From Photobacterium lipolyticum (lineage in GTDB: Bacteria > Pseudomonadota > Gammaproteobacteria > Enterobacterales > Vibrionaceae), in NCBI RefSeq assembly GCF_003026475.1, contig NZ_PYMC01000002.1, positions 310,001 to 374,000 of the forward strand: DNA of 64,000 nt, in the 5' to 3' direction. The notes beneath the pieces are model-generated. The model had not been told where the DNA came from. It searched no databases and saw only the letters and a list, made by a program, of their open reading frames with translations. A program made the translations under genes and the position numbers. Shown here piece after piece: positions 44,301 through 53,221 of the stretch. Each line of letters opens with the position of its first letter. Within the stretch, counting starts at the first letter, position 1.

Positions 44301-45326
44301 AATGATTACCCCTTTGGAAAACTGCTTTATTGTCCAGTTGCGTTAGCTGATGACGGTAGTATAGGTAATCGATTTACGCCATGAGACATCAAAAGACGAC
44401 ATCACTTATTCAAATTGTGCCAATATGACATAGCACTTGAATAGCTGTCGTTCATCAATGATACATTTTCTGTGTTCTGATTTACCGAGGAAGCATAATC
44501 ATGCATCAGAAAGTCTCTGGTTAGATTCGCTGATTTTGAAAGAAACTGGGAGTTTTTAAGCACCGTCCCTTAGCCACCTGTCATGAGGAAATGTACTGTG
44601 ATTTCAGTGGCACGCTCTGCCACTGAGTAATTATGTTAAATTGCTATGGGGCAATTTCAATTTAGAGCAATTGTCCAATCTTGTTGGGGCAGATCAGTTA
44701 TGTAACATGCAAGATTTCGCCTAAACTGATTAATCCCATCCCCAGCCGCTACGAACGCGCCATCTGGCTACTCCTTCGCGCAGTGGCCCAACACAAAATC
44801 ACACACCAGGACTGCAAACAAAACCCAATTCACAAACCCTGAGTGCGAGCCCGGTTGTGCTCAAATGCCTTCACACTCCCCTGCTGCGAACTCACCACCC
44901 TTTCACACTCGAGTAGTGCGAAGCTATGGACGCTAAAGTGTCATCCGTGGCCTCGAAAGTACCGCCTGAGGCCCAAGAAATACCGTGTGTGGAACTTGTT
45001 TAGGTTTTGTAGTACCCAAAAACCAAACTGTATAATTTGACTGCAAATTACTTTTTAATATAGTCGCATTTAATAATTGTTCAATCTTTACTCTAGCGAG
45101 ATAATATCAATATAGACAGCTTCTAATAAGGAAACCTCTTTTTTAGGAGTAGTCATAGGCCAGCAATGTTTTATAACACTTAAAAGGTCGTATCGTACCT
45201 CACTCCTTTTAACTATAAAACGGGCCTGGTGCTCAAACCCTCCGGGTTCTGCGCCAATAATAAGATTAAAAATAAATATAACAACAATAAATAAGAAGAG
45301 CGCACAAAAGCGCCAAGGAGTACATC
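44301..45326. other. 1-kb noncoding region upstream of the mobilisation genes
   Basis: No gene is visible. The composition changes near 44,720, where C-rich text with scattered CACACTC/CCTGC words begins. The right third contains a candidate oriT (see separate entry) and a small hairpin, AACCC-TCC-GGGTT. The left part includes the SDR promoter. Confidence 0.4.
45180..45212. other. Candidate oriT inverted repeat
   Basis: TTAAAAGG (45,180-45,187) and CCTTTTAA (45,205-45,212) form a perfect 8-bp inverted repeat with a 17-nt spacer, followed by CTATAAAACGGGCCTGG, 114 nt upstream of mobC. Position and structure fit relaxase recognition sites, but no experimentally known nic sequence is recognised. 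Confidence 0.45.
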
Positions 45327-45758
45327 ATGACATCCATTAATAAAGGTGGCCGTCCACGCCTATCAGCCGACCAGAAGCGCGACAAAGTGATCAAATTTAG
45401 CTGCACTCAGGTTGAGTACGAATTTTTTCAGGAACATGCTGAACGCGCTGGCTACAAACAAGTCGCTAGATTTCTTCATGACGTCAATATCGCCATGATC
45501 GACGACGGCCAGTTTTCATACAGTGAGCAAACAAAAGTAAACTCCGAGCTGCTCGCCGCCCTCATTGGGCTTGCAAACAACGTCAACCAAGCCATGCACG
45601 TTGTTCATGCCCAGGGCGTCGATAACCTGCCGAACTTCTATCACAGCCTCCAGGAAGCACAGCAAGTTATTTACAACATGGGCCAGATCGCTCAACTGGG
45701 TGTGCGCCGCGAGTGCCACATTGAAGACAAAGCGGAGGTGCAGCATGGCGACGCATAA
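45327..45758 (+). CDS. mobC: MobC-like relaxosome accessory protein
   Basis: This 143-aa protein starts MTSINKGGRPRLSADQKRDK, a ribbon-helix-helix-type DNA-binding N-terminus, and contains LLAALIGLANNVNQAMHVVH, close to the conserved (L)xxIGNNLNQ region of MobC proteins. These help the relaxase nick at oriT. The ORF overlaps the relaxase start by 14 nt. It is directly downstream of the candidate oriT, as usual for mobilisation modules. Confidence 0.8.
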   Translation: MTSINKGGRPRLSADQKRDKVIKFSCTQVEYEFFQEHAERAGYKQVARFLHDVNIAMIDDGQFSYSEQTKVNSELLAALIGLANNVNQAMHVVHAQGVDNLPNFYHSLQEAQQVIYNMGQIAQLGVRRECHIEDKAEVQHGDA

Positions 45759-47160
45759 CCCCAAAGAAGCAAGGTCAAGCGCTGAGAAAACTCTTCACTA
45801 TATATATAGAGGCGACGGGCACGAACACAGTGTCCAGCCCGGTGATGTGGTTCATATAGGAGGAAACCTGTTCACCCCCTCCCCTTTCCAAGGTGATGAT
45901 GTCAACCTGGATCAGATGGTTGCTGAATTCAATGCGCAGGCGGCGCTGCACAAAGGCAAAGGCAGCAAGCTCTTTAAACATTACGTACTCAGCCTCGCCC
46001 CTGGCGAAATTTTGAACGAATCGCAGTGGATCGAGTTTGCGACCAACTATATGAAAAATTTAGGGTTTAACAACACCACAAAATGGACCGCTGCTATTCA
46101 CCGCGACACTATGCGCAATTGGCAACATGTCGGGCATGTCCATTATGACGAGGAATTGGGCAAGTATTTCGGCCACGATCCAGATGGAAATATTGTCGAG
46201 GTCACTGGATCTGAACACCTGCACATAATGGCTTGTCTGGTCAAAAACGAATTCGGCGGCCCCCTGGTAAGCACCAGTAACGACTACGCCAAGGGCTGGG
46301 ATACTATGAGGCATTTCGAACATAAATTCGGATTGCGCCAACTCGAAAATCCCGATGAGAACTTCGGCTTTAACTACACCAAAGCCCAGCTCAAGGCTTA
46401 CGGTAGCCGTGAGAAAGCGGCCCGGAACGATGAAGCAGCGATTATCAGGGCTCGATTTAAAAATCTCTATGAGCAGGACGGCAAGCCCCGCACAATCACT
46501 GACCTAGTTGTTGGACTAGCAAAGCGTGATGTCCATATTTCCGTGTCAGTTGACAAAGATAACAAGCCAATAGGCATTGCATATAAGGTCGGTGAGAGCG
46601 GCACCTACATCAGTGGATGCAGGGTGAAAAGCACCAGATTCACCTGGGGTAAACTAATTTCAAAGGAAAAAATTGACTACAACCCAGCGCGAGACAACCC
46701 GATCCTTGGACTGTCCAATGGACCAGCCTCGTTCACGATGTCAGTTAAGATTACAAAAACTCAATTCAAGCGATTGAAGACAAAGCACGCGCCATACAGG
46801 GTTCGCAGTATCGACAACGAAGCATGGGTTGATTTCACGTTTTGCCGTAGCCGGCAAGAACGGGATCTTCTTAAATTGATGATGAACATCTTGGCAATCC
46901 TCAAGGCATTGTTCGGCGTTGATGAGACAAGCCTGGAGCTTAAACGCCTGCATGACGAAGCCCTGATGCGCAACTACATGGAAAGGCTGGATGCCGATCA
47001 GGAGGCTCAGCAGTGCTACTACGAACCAACCCATCTGGTCGATTACGACACATTCGAAACGAGCCAGGCGATGATTAAGATTGAGCGTGATACTGCGACA
47101 TGGCGTGACCCAAAAGGTGGCGGCGACTTTGGTGATCTTATAATGACGCCAATCTTCTAG
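45745..47160 (+). CDS. Relaxase (MobA/MobP-like mobilisation nuclease)
   Basis: This 471-aa protein begins at ATG 45,745 after GAGGTG. It carries SEHLHIMACLVKNEFGG, a relaxase motif III-like HxH, and an upstream AIHRDTMRNWQHVGHVHYD segment. GSREKAARNDEAAIIRARF and a helical tail follow. The longer open frame from 45,565 is a shadow over mobC. The family assignment (relaxase) is supported by the HxH and mobC; the exact MOB class is unsure. It would let the island be mobilised by a helper conjugative system. Confidence 0.8.
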   Translation: MATHNPKEARSSAEKTLHYIYRGDGHEHSVQPGDVVHIGGNLFTPSPFQGDDVNLDQMVAEFNAQAALHKGKGSKLFKHYVLSLAPGEILNESQWIEFATNYMKNLGFNNTTKWTAAIHRDTMRNWQHVGHVHYDEELGKYFGHDPDGNIVEVTGSEHLHIMACLVKNEFGGPLVSTSNDYAKGWDTMRHFEHKFGLRQLENPDENFGFNYTKAQLKAYGSREKAARNDEAAIIRARFKNLYEQDGKPRTITDLVVGLAKRDVHISVSVDKDNKPIGIAYKVGESGTYISGCRVKSTRFTWGKLISKEKIDYNPARDNPILGLSNGPASFTMSVKITKTQFKRLKTKHAPYRVRSIDNEAWVDFTFCRSRQERDLLKLMMNILAILKALFGVDETSLELKRLHDEALMRNYMERLDADQEAQQCYYEPTHLVDYDTFETSQAMIKIERDTATWRDPKGGGDFGDLIMTPIF

Positions 47161-47161
47161 A

Positions 47162-47248
47162 TTGCAGACAAAAGAAGAGTTCCGTAAAAACCTGCGGGGC
47201 AACAGTGAAGCTTTTAATAGCATTCAGGAATGGTCAGGTTTTCAGTAG
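47162..47248 (+). CDS. Very short frame after the relaxase, possibly a truncated gene
   Basis: The 28-aa frame MQTKEEFRKNLRGNSEAF (TTG start) to EWSGFQ-stop has natural-looking composition and begins 1 nt after the relaxase stop. It ends shortly before an IS110 relic, so a third mobilisation gene may have been cut here. Support is weak. Confidence 0.25.
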   Translation: MQTKEEFRKNLRGNSEAFNSIQEWSGFQ

Positions 47249-47304
47249 GTTGGTCTTATCTTTTATGCATCATCATTTCGTAAAATTATAAAATCTAGTC
47301 GTCT

Positions 47305-47862
47305 TCAGTATGTTACTGGTACAGGTTGATATTTTGTTTCGTAGCGTAGCATCACTCAGGCCGTTCTGACTGTTTTATTTGCCAATGCAATACAAGCTTT
47401 TTTGAATCCAAGTCGCTTAACTAAATCGATTAGCCACGCTTGTTTTTGAGTTGTGGGTACGTCTGGAAGCCGACAAATATATGACATAGCTCCAAGATAA
47501 AGTGGTGAGCGCAAATCTTTAACCCCACTACATTTGTCAATTCCCAACATGACGGTTTTTCCACCTGAACTATGCTGTTTGGGTGTTAACCCGACGAATG
47601 CTGAGGCTTGTCGCCCATTTTTGAATTGTTGACCATCACCCAAGGTTGCATACAGCATAGAAGCTGTAGTTTCTGCGACACCTTCTATATCCATTAAGCG
47701 GCGACAGGGTTCTACTTGCCTCGTTATTGAATTCTTCGATTTTTCCAGAGCTTTAAGTTCACCCTTCAAACGCACATATTGATCCCGTAGCATTGATAAA
47801 GTGTTAATCAAGCTAGATGGAATATCAGTATGTCCATCAAGTGCGGTATACACCGACGGCAA
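47305..47862 (-). pseudogene. IS110-family transposase C-terminal fragment with an in-frame stop
   Basis: The fragment holds the Transposase_20 domain: RLMDIEGVAETTASMLYATL, GRQASAFVGLTPKQHSSGGK, DLRSPLYLGAMS. TGA at 47,356-47,358 ends it at KTVRTA, but the same frame continues VMLRYETKYQPVPVTY to a second stop at 47,305. Family members have Trp at that stop (RTAW..L), so TGG-to-TGA is the simplest explanation. The N-terminal DEDD catalytic half is missing beyond 47,862. Confidence 0.82.
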
Positions 47863-48078
47863 ACACCATCAGTTTAAGACGCATACTTGTACGCATTAAA
47901 TAACTAATGTTCAATCAAGCTCTCAAGCAACACGGGCGGTTCGACATTTGGATATTTGACGATTTCACCAATAATTGGCAACATGATGAAAGTGAGACGA
48001 TAGCTAAGCTAATTAAGCATCCGTCGCCCTTTTTTGGCGCGGCCCATATCGAGACTGTCTCCGGCCCAAATCAAAAGG
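47863..48078. other. Gap with a possible 25-aa minus-strand frame
   Basis: ATG 48,086 has a perfect GGAGG 5 nt upstream inside the end of the integrase gene. It opens MTSLLIWAGDSLDMGRAKKG, five more residues and a stop at 48,009. It may be the start of a gene cut by the IS110-like insertion. Nothing else is recognised. Confidence 0.3.
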
Positions 48079-49233
48079 CTAGTCATGCGCACCTCCAGAC
48101 AAGTTCAGCGCCTGCTGAAGCGTGCTTGCCAAGGCTGGATTTTGCTCCAGGGCTATCAACAACTGTCCAACCAGGCCCAGCGAAGTTTCAGATGAACAGC
48201 CTGGCAATGAGGATGACGACCTGTCAACGGGCTGACTTTGGGTTTCCCTCATAGGGTTATCGATAGCACCGAAGACATCATTCATGCATTCATAAAACTG
48301 GCCTGCATAGTTAGGGGCATCCTCCTTCAGCCAACGAGAATAATGTTTATCTACCATCGTGGTATCTTCGTGACCAAGTTGCCGCGCGACCCACTCTTTA
48401 CTTATCCCCGCTGTCAGGCAATGGCTGGCGAAAGTGTGCCGGGGCTGATTCGGCCCTCGGTGCTGAATGCCCGGCGCCTTCAAAAATGGGGTAAAGAAAC
48501 TTTTGGCGTACTGACGCGAATCAATAAACGGTTTACCCGTTTTGGTGTTCAAAAACACATGACGAACGTACGAGCTCTTATAAGTTTTATTACCAGCCCG
48601 CAACACTTTTATACGTTTGGGCTTGAGATGGCCTGTTAGCTGATATTGCCGCTGCAAAATGGCCATAACATGTGGATTCATCTCAATTGTTCTTTGAGAC
48701 GATTCCGTCTTAGGTACTTTATAACCACCAAGCACTTTGCATTTATTGATAACAATCTGGCGACGTTCAAAATCAACGCAGTCCCAATCTTGCGCAATCG
48801 CCTCGCTAATCCGCCAGCCGGTTGCACAGCTGGCCAGGCACAAGTTCTGCTCACTTTGGTATTCGGTTTGCGCTGCAACCAAAAGGGTAAGCTCTGACTT
48901 GGTGAACGGCAGAGGCTCAGCGGTTTCAATCGTTAAGTTACTCAGGCCGTCCATCGGATTGCGAACAATCACACCGTCGCATTGAGCACTGCAAAAAATA
49001 GCCCGGAGCACAGTAAAATGTTCATTGATAGTTTTGTTGGCAAACTTCTTGTGCGCCTTGATTTTCCAAGATTTAATATCTGATTGTCTTATTGTCTCAA
49101 TCGGCCTTTTGCCAAAATGCCTAACCAGGTTCTTCACTTTGGACTTCACTGACTTCAGAGTAGAGGGGGCGACCTCAAATTGACGCTCTGCGAGATATTG
49201 CGCAGAATAATCTGTAAAAGTGTATTGAGCCAT
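48079..49233 (-). CDS. Tyrosine recombinase/integrase (second of a tandem pair)
   Basis: This 384-aa phage-type integrase has a SAM-like core-binding domain (FTDYSAQYLAERQFEVAPST) and a catalytic domain with ATGWRISEAIAQDWD (Arg), QPRHTFASHCLTAG (HxxR as PRHTF; the usual His-x-Leu is changed to Gln-Pro), and LGHEDTTMVDKHYSRW (His and Tyr). A Ser-rich C-terminal tail of about 60 residues follows. It is on the same strand as, and 148 nt after, the tRNA-proximal integrase. Two integrases in tandem often belong to one island. Confidence 0.9.
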   Translation of the reverse strand: MAQYTFTDYSAQYLAERQFEVAPSTLKSVKSKVKNLVRHFGKRPIETIRQSDIKSWKIKAHKKFANKTINEHFTVLRAIFCSAQCDGVIVRNPMDGLSNLTIETAEPLPFTKSELTLLVAAQTEYQSEQNLCLASCATGWRISEAIAQDWDCVDFERRQIVINKCKVLGGYKVPKTESSQRTIEMNPHVMAILQRQYQLTGHLKPKRIKVLRAGNKTYKSSYVRHVFLNTKTGKPFIDSRQYAKSFFTPFLKAPGIQHRGPNQPRHTFASHCLTAGISKEWVARQLGHEDTTMVDKHYSRWLKEDAPNYAGQFYECMNDVFGAIDNPMRETQSQPVDRSSSSLPGCSSETSLGLVGQLLIALEQNPALASTLQQALNLSGGAHD

Positions 49234-49381
49234 GATTGACCTCCGCGGTTCAAGCCGCTTTTCATCGTTATTTGGCTACAAGCTAACACGCCCCAAAGGG
49301 CAAAATACATACTAAGCTGCTAATATTTAAAGATTTTAACAAATAAAAACAATCACTTATACAAACTCTTATATGGGCGCG
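49234..49381. other. Short gap between the tandem integrases
   Basis: AT-rich; presumably the promoter of the second integrase. No clear boxes are seen. Confidence 0.3.
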
Positions 49382-50659
49382 TCAAAAAAACACAGTACAA
49401 TCAGGGCCATAGTTGATAACCGCCAGATACTTCTTTAAAACACTAAGTTTGTATTTTTTTCCATAGCGACCTAAGGTTATCTTTTGGTTTTTATGGCCAA
49501 CAATCTGGGCAACGATGTTTTCATCTACCTCTTGTTGTTTCAATTCATCAACAAAGGTATGCCGAAACGAATAAGCAGTCGGTCGCTGTCCCGCTTTCAT
49601 ACCGATTTTATTCTGCAATCTCGCAAGCTGTTGGCAATATTGGCGAGACCAGTCTTTGTTCTCCCCTAACGGGATGTAAGAAAATATCTGTGTCTGGCCT
49701 GCTTGCTTCAGTTCAGACACATAATCTTGAAATCCCCATGACAAAATCTTGGCATGCACCGGGACAAGACGGTATGAACTGTCGGTTTTGACACGCTGTC
49801 CAACCCCTTCTGAGCTGACACGGATACAGGTCATGCCATCTTGCTCACAGATATCTTCAACCCTTAACTGACAAGCCTCCGAAGGCCTGAGGCCGTGGAA
49901 CAGCATTAAGAGCGTCGCCCACTTAAACCCGGCATCCTTTGCTTTAAACTCAGCGGACTGAAACAGGCGCTTTAATTCGTGTTTTTGCCAGCGCTGACGC
50001 GCTGAACCCGTCCCAGCGCACGACGATTTAGCCAGTGGGATATCAGTGAACGGATTAACAGTGGTGTAGCGCATCAACTTGCACCACTTAAAAAACTGGG
50101 AGACAGCCGCTAGGTACTCCTTGTTCGTCTTATAGCTACGCCCCTCGCCGAGCAATACATCCCGATACACGAGTGCATCTGCGCTGGTAACCTGAGACAC
50201 CGTTGTCGCTTCGGTGGAGATGATAAAGTGCCCTGTGCGCTGTTTAAGCTGCTTTACCGTCAGTGGTCGCACCGACTCTTTTTCCTTTGAAGCGATAAAT
50301 TGCGACAAAGCTTCACTTAATGTGATACCCGGTGGCGGCTTCGATGCTTCAACATCGCTTGCTTTGCTGCCTATCCGAATATGAACTGTTGCCTTGTCAG
50401 GGGAGGTAAAGCCGATGCGAATTTGGTTGATAGTTTGGTCAACCAAGCGCTTAAAGCCAGCCACGGTTTCATCAGGCCGAACACTCGAAACCAGTGGGCG
50501 TAGGGTTCGGGCGACGTCAAGGTTGCGTTCTACAGCCTCGGTACGACACTTAGTTAGGAGCGAAACCTTGATGTCAAATGGGAAGCCTCTGTCTTTTAAG
50601 GATTTTGGCAGGCAGATGCGGGTGTAGTAGGTGCAATTTGCAGCGCGGAATAGGTACAT
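49382..50659 (-). CDS. Tyrosine integrase of island 2, adjacent to tRNA-Ser
   Basis: This 425-aa integrase begins MYLFRAANCTYYTRICLPKS, an N-terminal arm-binding (DUF6538-like) region. A core-binding domain and the catalytic residues in LFHGLRPSEACQLRVEDI (Arg), AYSFRHTFVDELKQQ (HxxR region) and IVGHKNQKITLGRYGKKY (His, Tyr) follow. ATG 50,659 is chosen because the longer frame to 50,725 runs through the tRNA terminator. It starts 88 nt from the tRNA-Ser 3' end. Together with the 27-bp att copy at 26,927 it defines the element of about 23.8 kb. Confidence 0.92.
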   Translation of the reverse strand: MYLFRAANCTYYTRICLPKSLKDRGFPFDIKVSLLTKCRTEAVERNLDVARTLRPLVSSVRPDETVAGFKRLVDQTINQIRIGFTSPDKATVHIRIGSKASDVEASKPPPGITLSEALSQFIASKEKESVRPLTVKQLKQRTGHFIISTEATTVSQVTSADALVYRDVLLGEGRSYKTNKEYLAAVSQFFKWCKLMRYTTVNPFTDIPLAKSSCAGTGSARQRWQKHELKRLFQSAEFKAKDAGFKWATLLMLFHGLRPSEACQLRVEDICEQDGMTCIRVSSEGVGQRVKTDSSYRLVPVHAKILSWGFQDYVSELKQAGQTQIFSYIPLGENKDWSRQYCQQLARLQNKIGMKAGQRPTAYSFRHTFVDELKQQEVDENIVAQIVGHKNQKITLGRYGKKYKLSVLKKYLAVINYGPDCTVFF

Positions 50660-50703
50660 TGTCTCAGTCAATCCTATGATGGATGCTTGCAATGCCCAGA
50701 CAC

Positions 50704-50736
50704 AAAAAAAGCCGTTGATAATCAACGGCTTTTTTC
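50704..50736 (-). terminator. Rho-independent terminator between tRNA-Ser copy 2 and the integrase
   Basis: GCCGTTGA/TCAACGGC with A and T runs on both sides gives a strong bidirectional terminator 11 nt after the tRNA. It was brought in by the island; the ancestral terminator is at 26,892. Confidence 0.85.
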
Positions 50737-50746
50737 GTTTTTAATA

Positions 50747-50837
50747 TGGCGGAGAGATAGGGATTTGAACCCTAGATACGCTATAAACGTATGCCGGTTT
50801 TCAAGACCGGTGCTTTCAACCACTCAGCCATCTCTCC
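50747..50837 (-). tRNA. tRNA-Ser (anticodon TGA), copy 2
   Basis: The 91 nt are identical to copy 1 at 17.8 kb, with CTTGAAA anticodon loop, class II variable arm and encoded CCA. Its 3' end forms the right attachment site of island 2. Confidence 0.95.
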
Positions 50838-50849
50838 GTTGTGCGGCGG

Positions 50850-50877
50850 ATAATACAGAGGTCGGTTCAAGCTGTAA
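50850..50877 (-). promoter_or_regulatory. Promoter of tRNA-Ser copy 2
   Basis: TTACAG-N16-TATTAT on the minus strand (complement of 50,872-50,877 and 50,850-50,855), with the same spacing as before copy 1. This shows both tRNA copies are complete, independently expressed genes. Confidence 0.6.
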
Positions 50878-50977
50878 AGTAGCTTACGGCAAATTTATTG
50901 TTAACTGCTAAAACTATCATCAACACGAATAAATATCCCTCAAATATATAAGCAACTACACCCGGCGAAACTATCTG

Positions 50978-51469
50978 TTATGATTTAATCCGTTTAGGAA
51001 AATCATAATAAATCGGAACCACTTTTCCATTCTCCAGTTCCTGCCACGATGAGACATTAAACCCGAACACGATAATGCCACATGTCGGTACATTTTCGAT
51101 CTCAAAGCCAAGCATATTCACCAAATCATTAATCGCAGGATTATGGCAAACCATCATCACTCGTTTCAGCCGATCCTCGGTTGCTTTAATCTGAGCAAGC
51201 AATTCAAACGCTGATCCAGTATACAGTTCAGTACTGATTTCAAGCTCCGGTGTATTGGCCAGTCCCTGAGCGAAAATATGCGCCGTCTGATGTGCCCTGA
51301 TTGCACTGCTTGTAACGACCCTTTGCGGTGTTGCCAGCAAGGCATTTAACCTTTCGACCATTGCAGAGGCATCCCTCATTCCCCTTTTATTCAACGGCCG
51401 ATCATGATCATCCAGCGTCGGATCATCCCAAGAGGATTTTGCATGGCGAAGAAGAAAAAGTTGCTTCAT
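50978..51469 (-). CDS. sixA: Phosphohistidine phosphatase SixA-like
   Basis: This 163-aa histidine phosphatase has the RHAK motif (FLLRHAKSSWDDPTLDD) with the catalytic His, and VMMVCHNPAINDLV with the second His. SixA removes phosphate from phosphohistidine in phosphorelay or PTS proteins. ATG 51,469 follows AGGTGAAAG; a GTG at 51,478 is less likely. Lies downstream of the DUF3833 gene on the same strand (91-nt gap), so could be read through from that operon. Confidence 0.9.
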   Translation of the reverse strand: MKQLFLLRHAKSSWDDPTLDDHDRPLNKRGMRDASAMVERLNALLATPQRVVTSSAIRAHQTAHIFAQGLANTPELEISTELYTGSAFELLAQIKATEDRLKRVMMVCHNPAINDLVNMLGFEIENVPTCGIIVFGFNVSSWQELENGKVVPIYYDFPKRIKS

Positions 51470-51559
51470 CACTTTCACCTACATTACTCAGCGGCCTTGC
51501 CTAAAAGCCGCTGAATTTTAGCTGAACACTGCATCTTGAAGTAGTTTGAATATAGTCTG

Positions 51560-52093
51560 TTATTGCTTCTCAAAAAACAGGGTTACTTTTCCAACCGTAA
51601 AACCCCATTTTGTCATTTCTGCAACATTAAAAACCCGTGTATCATCCTGGCGGAACATCCAGTCGTCAAAGCGAATGTCGTAGCTGGTATCGTCCATTGG
51701 CACACGCAATGTATATTGCCAGTTCAGAGCATTACCAACGGCCACACCTTTAGCCTCACCCACGACGTCATCCGCTTTACCAACGTAAGTGCCGTTATTT
51801 CCGCGGGTGATTTTCCATATTCTTTGTTGTTGCTCGCCATCATCGAAAATGAAATCTTCTTTCAAGGTCAGCGCATCTCCGTCAACGGTTCCCTGGATAC
51901 TGACATCAAACCGGCGTATCTGTTTTCCGCTGTAGTTTTGGAGCATTCCCCACGCCTGTACTTCACCGTCAAAATACTGAAACAGGTCAAATTTTGGTTG
52001 AGACTGGGCATATTCGCTGATTGGGGTTGAACAGGCAGGCAAGAGTAGAATCAATAGCAGAAATAACCAGCGCCGGAATAGTTGCATCATCAT
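51560..52093 (-). CDS. DUF3833 lipoprotein
   Basis: This 177-aa protein has a lipoprotein signal (LFLLLILLLPACS, lipobox LPAC). The body is beta-rich, with FDLFQYFDGEVQAWGMLQNY, RIWKITRGNNGTYVGKADDVVG and FDDWMFRQDD, all typical of DUF3833. Function is unknown. It is a regular member of cfa/DUF1365 clusters in gammaproteobacteria and is the last or next-to-last gene of the operon here. Confidence 0.9.
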   Translation of the reverse strand: MMMQLFRRWLFLLLILLLPACSTPISEYAQSQPKFDLFQYFDGEVQAWGMLQNYSGKQIRRFDVSIQGTVDGDALTLKEDFIFDDGEQQQRIWKITRGNNGTYVGKADDVVGEAKGVAVGNALNWQYTLRVPMDDTSYDIRFDDWMFRQDDTRVFNVAEMTKWGFTVGKVTLFFEKQ

Positions 52094-52130
52094 GATTGCT
52101 TCCTTTTATTCCTTTATTATGAATCTCGGA

Positions 52131-52664
52131 TTATCCGATCAACTGACTTCTTATTTCAGGATAAGCAGTTTTCGGATCCAGCCATATCCCGAGAAAAGCC
52201 TTTGCCATCTCCTCGCTCTCCACGGCACCTAGCAAGCGCTGATCCTGATAAAATGCCGCACCTTGCTCATTTAATACAAAAATCAGTCGATCACCTTTTT
52301 TCACATCAGGCCAGATTAGCGACAACTGACCTAACCATTGCTGACGCATCGACCGGTCAACCCCCAGATGCGCCCACTGCTTATCCGTCGCTTCCAGCAA
52401 ATCCTCTTTATCGATATCTCTACGATAACGAATCACCAATGCCATCTCTTGCTGATCTAGGTTATAAGTCCCATCCGGCGTACGTAATTCCGAATCGTAA
52501 ATCACCCAAAATCCCCAGCTCAGCTCTGCGCGTCCGACTGTTTTCCAGATCTGCCAGTAAGATCCGGCATTCGCTGAAGTCACTGCCAGTAATAAGATCA
52601 TGCTCACCAGTGCAGTCAACAATGTACTGGCCCGGGATTTTTTCATACGCTGATAACTTATCAT
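52131..52664 (-). CDS. Periplasmic chalcone-isomerase-like protein
   Basis: This 177-aa protein has a signal peptide (LLTALVSMILLLAVTSANA) and a chalcone-isomerase-like domain: GRAELSWGFWVIYDSELRTP and PDVKKGDRLIFVLNEQGAAFYQDQ. Bacterial members are not flavonoid enzymes and may bind lipids. ATG 52,664 follows GAGGGAT and lies 3 nt after the DUF2878 stop, so translation is coupled. Confidence 0.85.
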   Translation of the reverse strand: MISYQRMKKSRASTLLTALVSMILLLAVTSANAGSYWQIWKTVGRAELSWGFWVIYDSELRTPDGTYNLDQQEMALVIRYRRDIDKEDLLEATDKQWAHLGVDRSMRQQWLGQLSLIWPDVKKGDRLIFVLNEQGAAFYQDQRLLGAVESEEMAKAFLGIWLDPKTAYPEIRSQLIG

Positions 52665-52667
52665 GTT

Positions 52668-53165
52668 CTATCCCTCCCCCCAACGGTGGATACATTTTTT
52701 CAGGAGTACTAAAAGAATCATGGAATAAACCAGCCAGGCCACCAGAAGGATTATCACGGTAGCCGGTATGCCCAATGGCCAGCTGACAGCTTCTAAGCGA
52801 AATCCCGCCCAATAACTGATCATTCCACCAATACTTCCCATAATAACCAATACGTATGGGGGGTAATTCCGGATCACTTTTCTTACCAGCCAGACAAAGG
52901 AGCTAAAGCCGAGCCAGAGCAATATTAACCACAGCGGGAACACATTCCCGGCAAACTGGTACACCCCGAAATAACTCAGCAACACGTCCATAGATATGCC
53001 GGTGATGCCGGCAATAATGGCAAATCGCCAGCTCCCCCGAAATGTCCACCAGCAGCCGATAAGCATCACAGTTAACAGCCAGATGTAATCAAACTGCCCC
53101 CAGACAGCGAGCAGCCAATATAGATTGAAGCCAAGGGTAATGGCGATAAAATGAAGTCTTGGCAT
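52668..53165 (-). CDS. DUF2878 multispanning membrane protein
   Basis: This 165-aa protein starts MPRLHFIAITLGFNLYWLLA (ATG 53,165 after AAGG). It has about five hydrophobic helices, including LLTVMLIGCWWTF and ISMDVLLSYFGVYQF. The longer open frame to 53,309 overlaps cfa and is unlikely. DUF2878 is of unknown function and is found with cfa in this type of cluster. Confidence 0.87.
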   Translation of the reverse strand: MPRLHFIAITLGFNLYWLLAVWGQFDYIWLLTVMLIGCWWTFRGSWRFAIIAGITGISMDVLLSYFGVYQFAGNVFPLWLILLWLGFSSFVWLVRKVIRNYPPYVLVIMGSIGGMISYWAGFRLEAVSWPLGIPATVIILLVAWLVYSMILLVLLKKCIHRWGEG

Positions 53166-53221
53166 GTCTGAGCCTTTCGCTGTCGGTAAGTCGCGATGAA
53201 AGTTCACTGTCTGAGTTCCCG

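Noticed and set aside
45565..45744. Extended N-terminus of the relaxase
   Set aside because: It overlaps mobC almost fully and has no ribosome-binding site, while ATG 45,745 follows GAGGTG.
48238..48639. 133-codon plus-strand frame inside the second integrase
   Set aside because: Antisense shadow of a clear integrase gene.
52082..52762. 226-codon plus-strand frame over the DUF2878 and CHI-like genes
   Set aside because: Antisense to conserved coding sequence, with unnatural Pro/Ser-rich composition.
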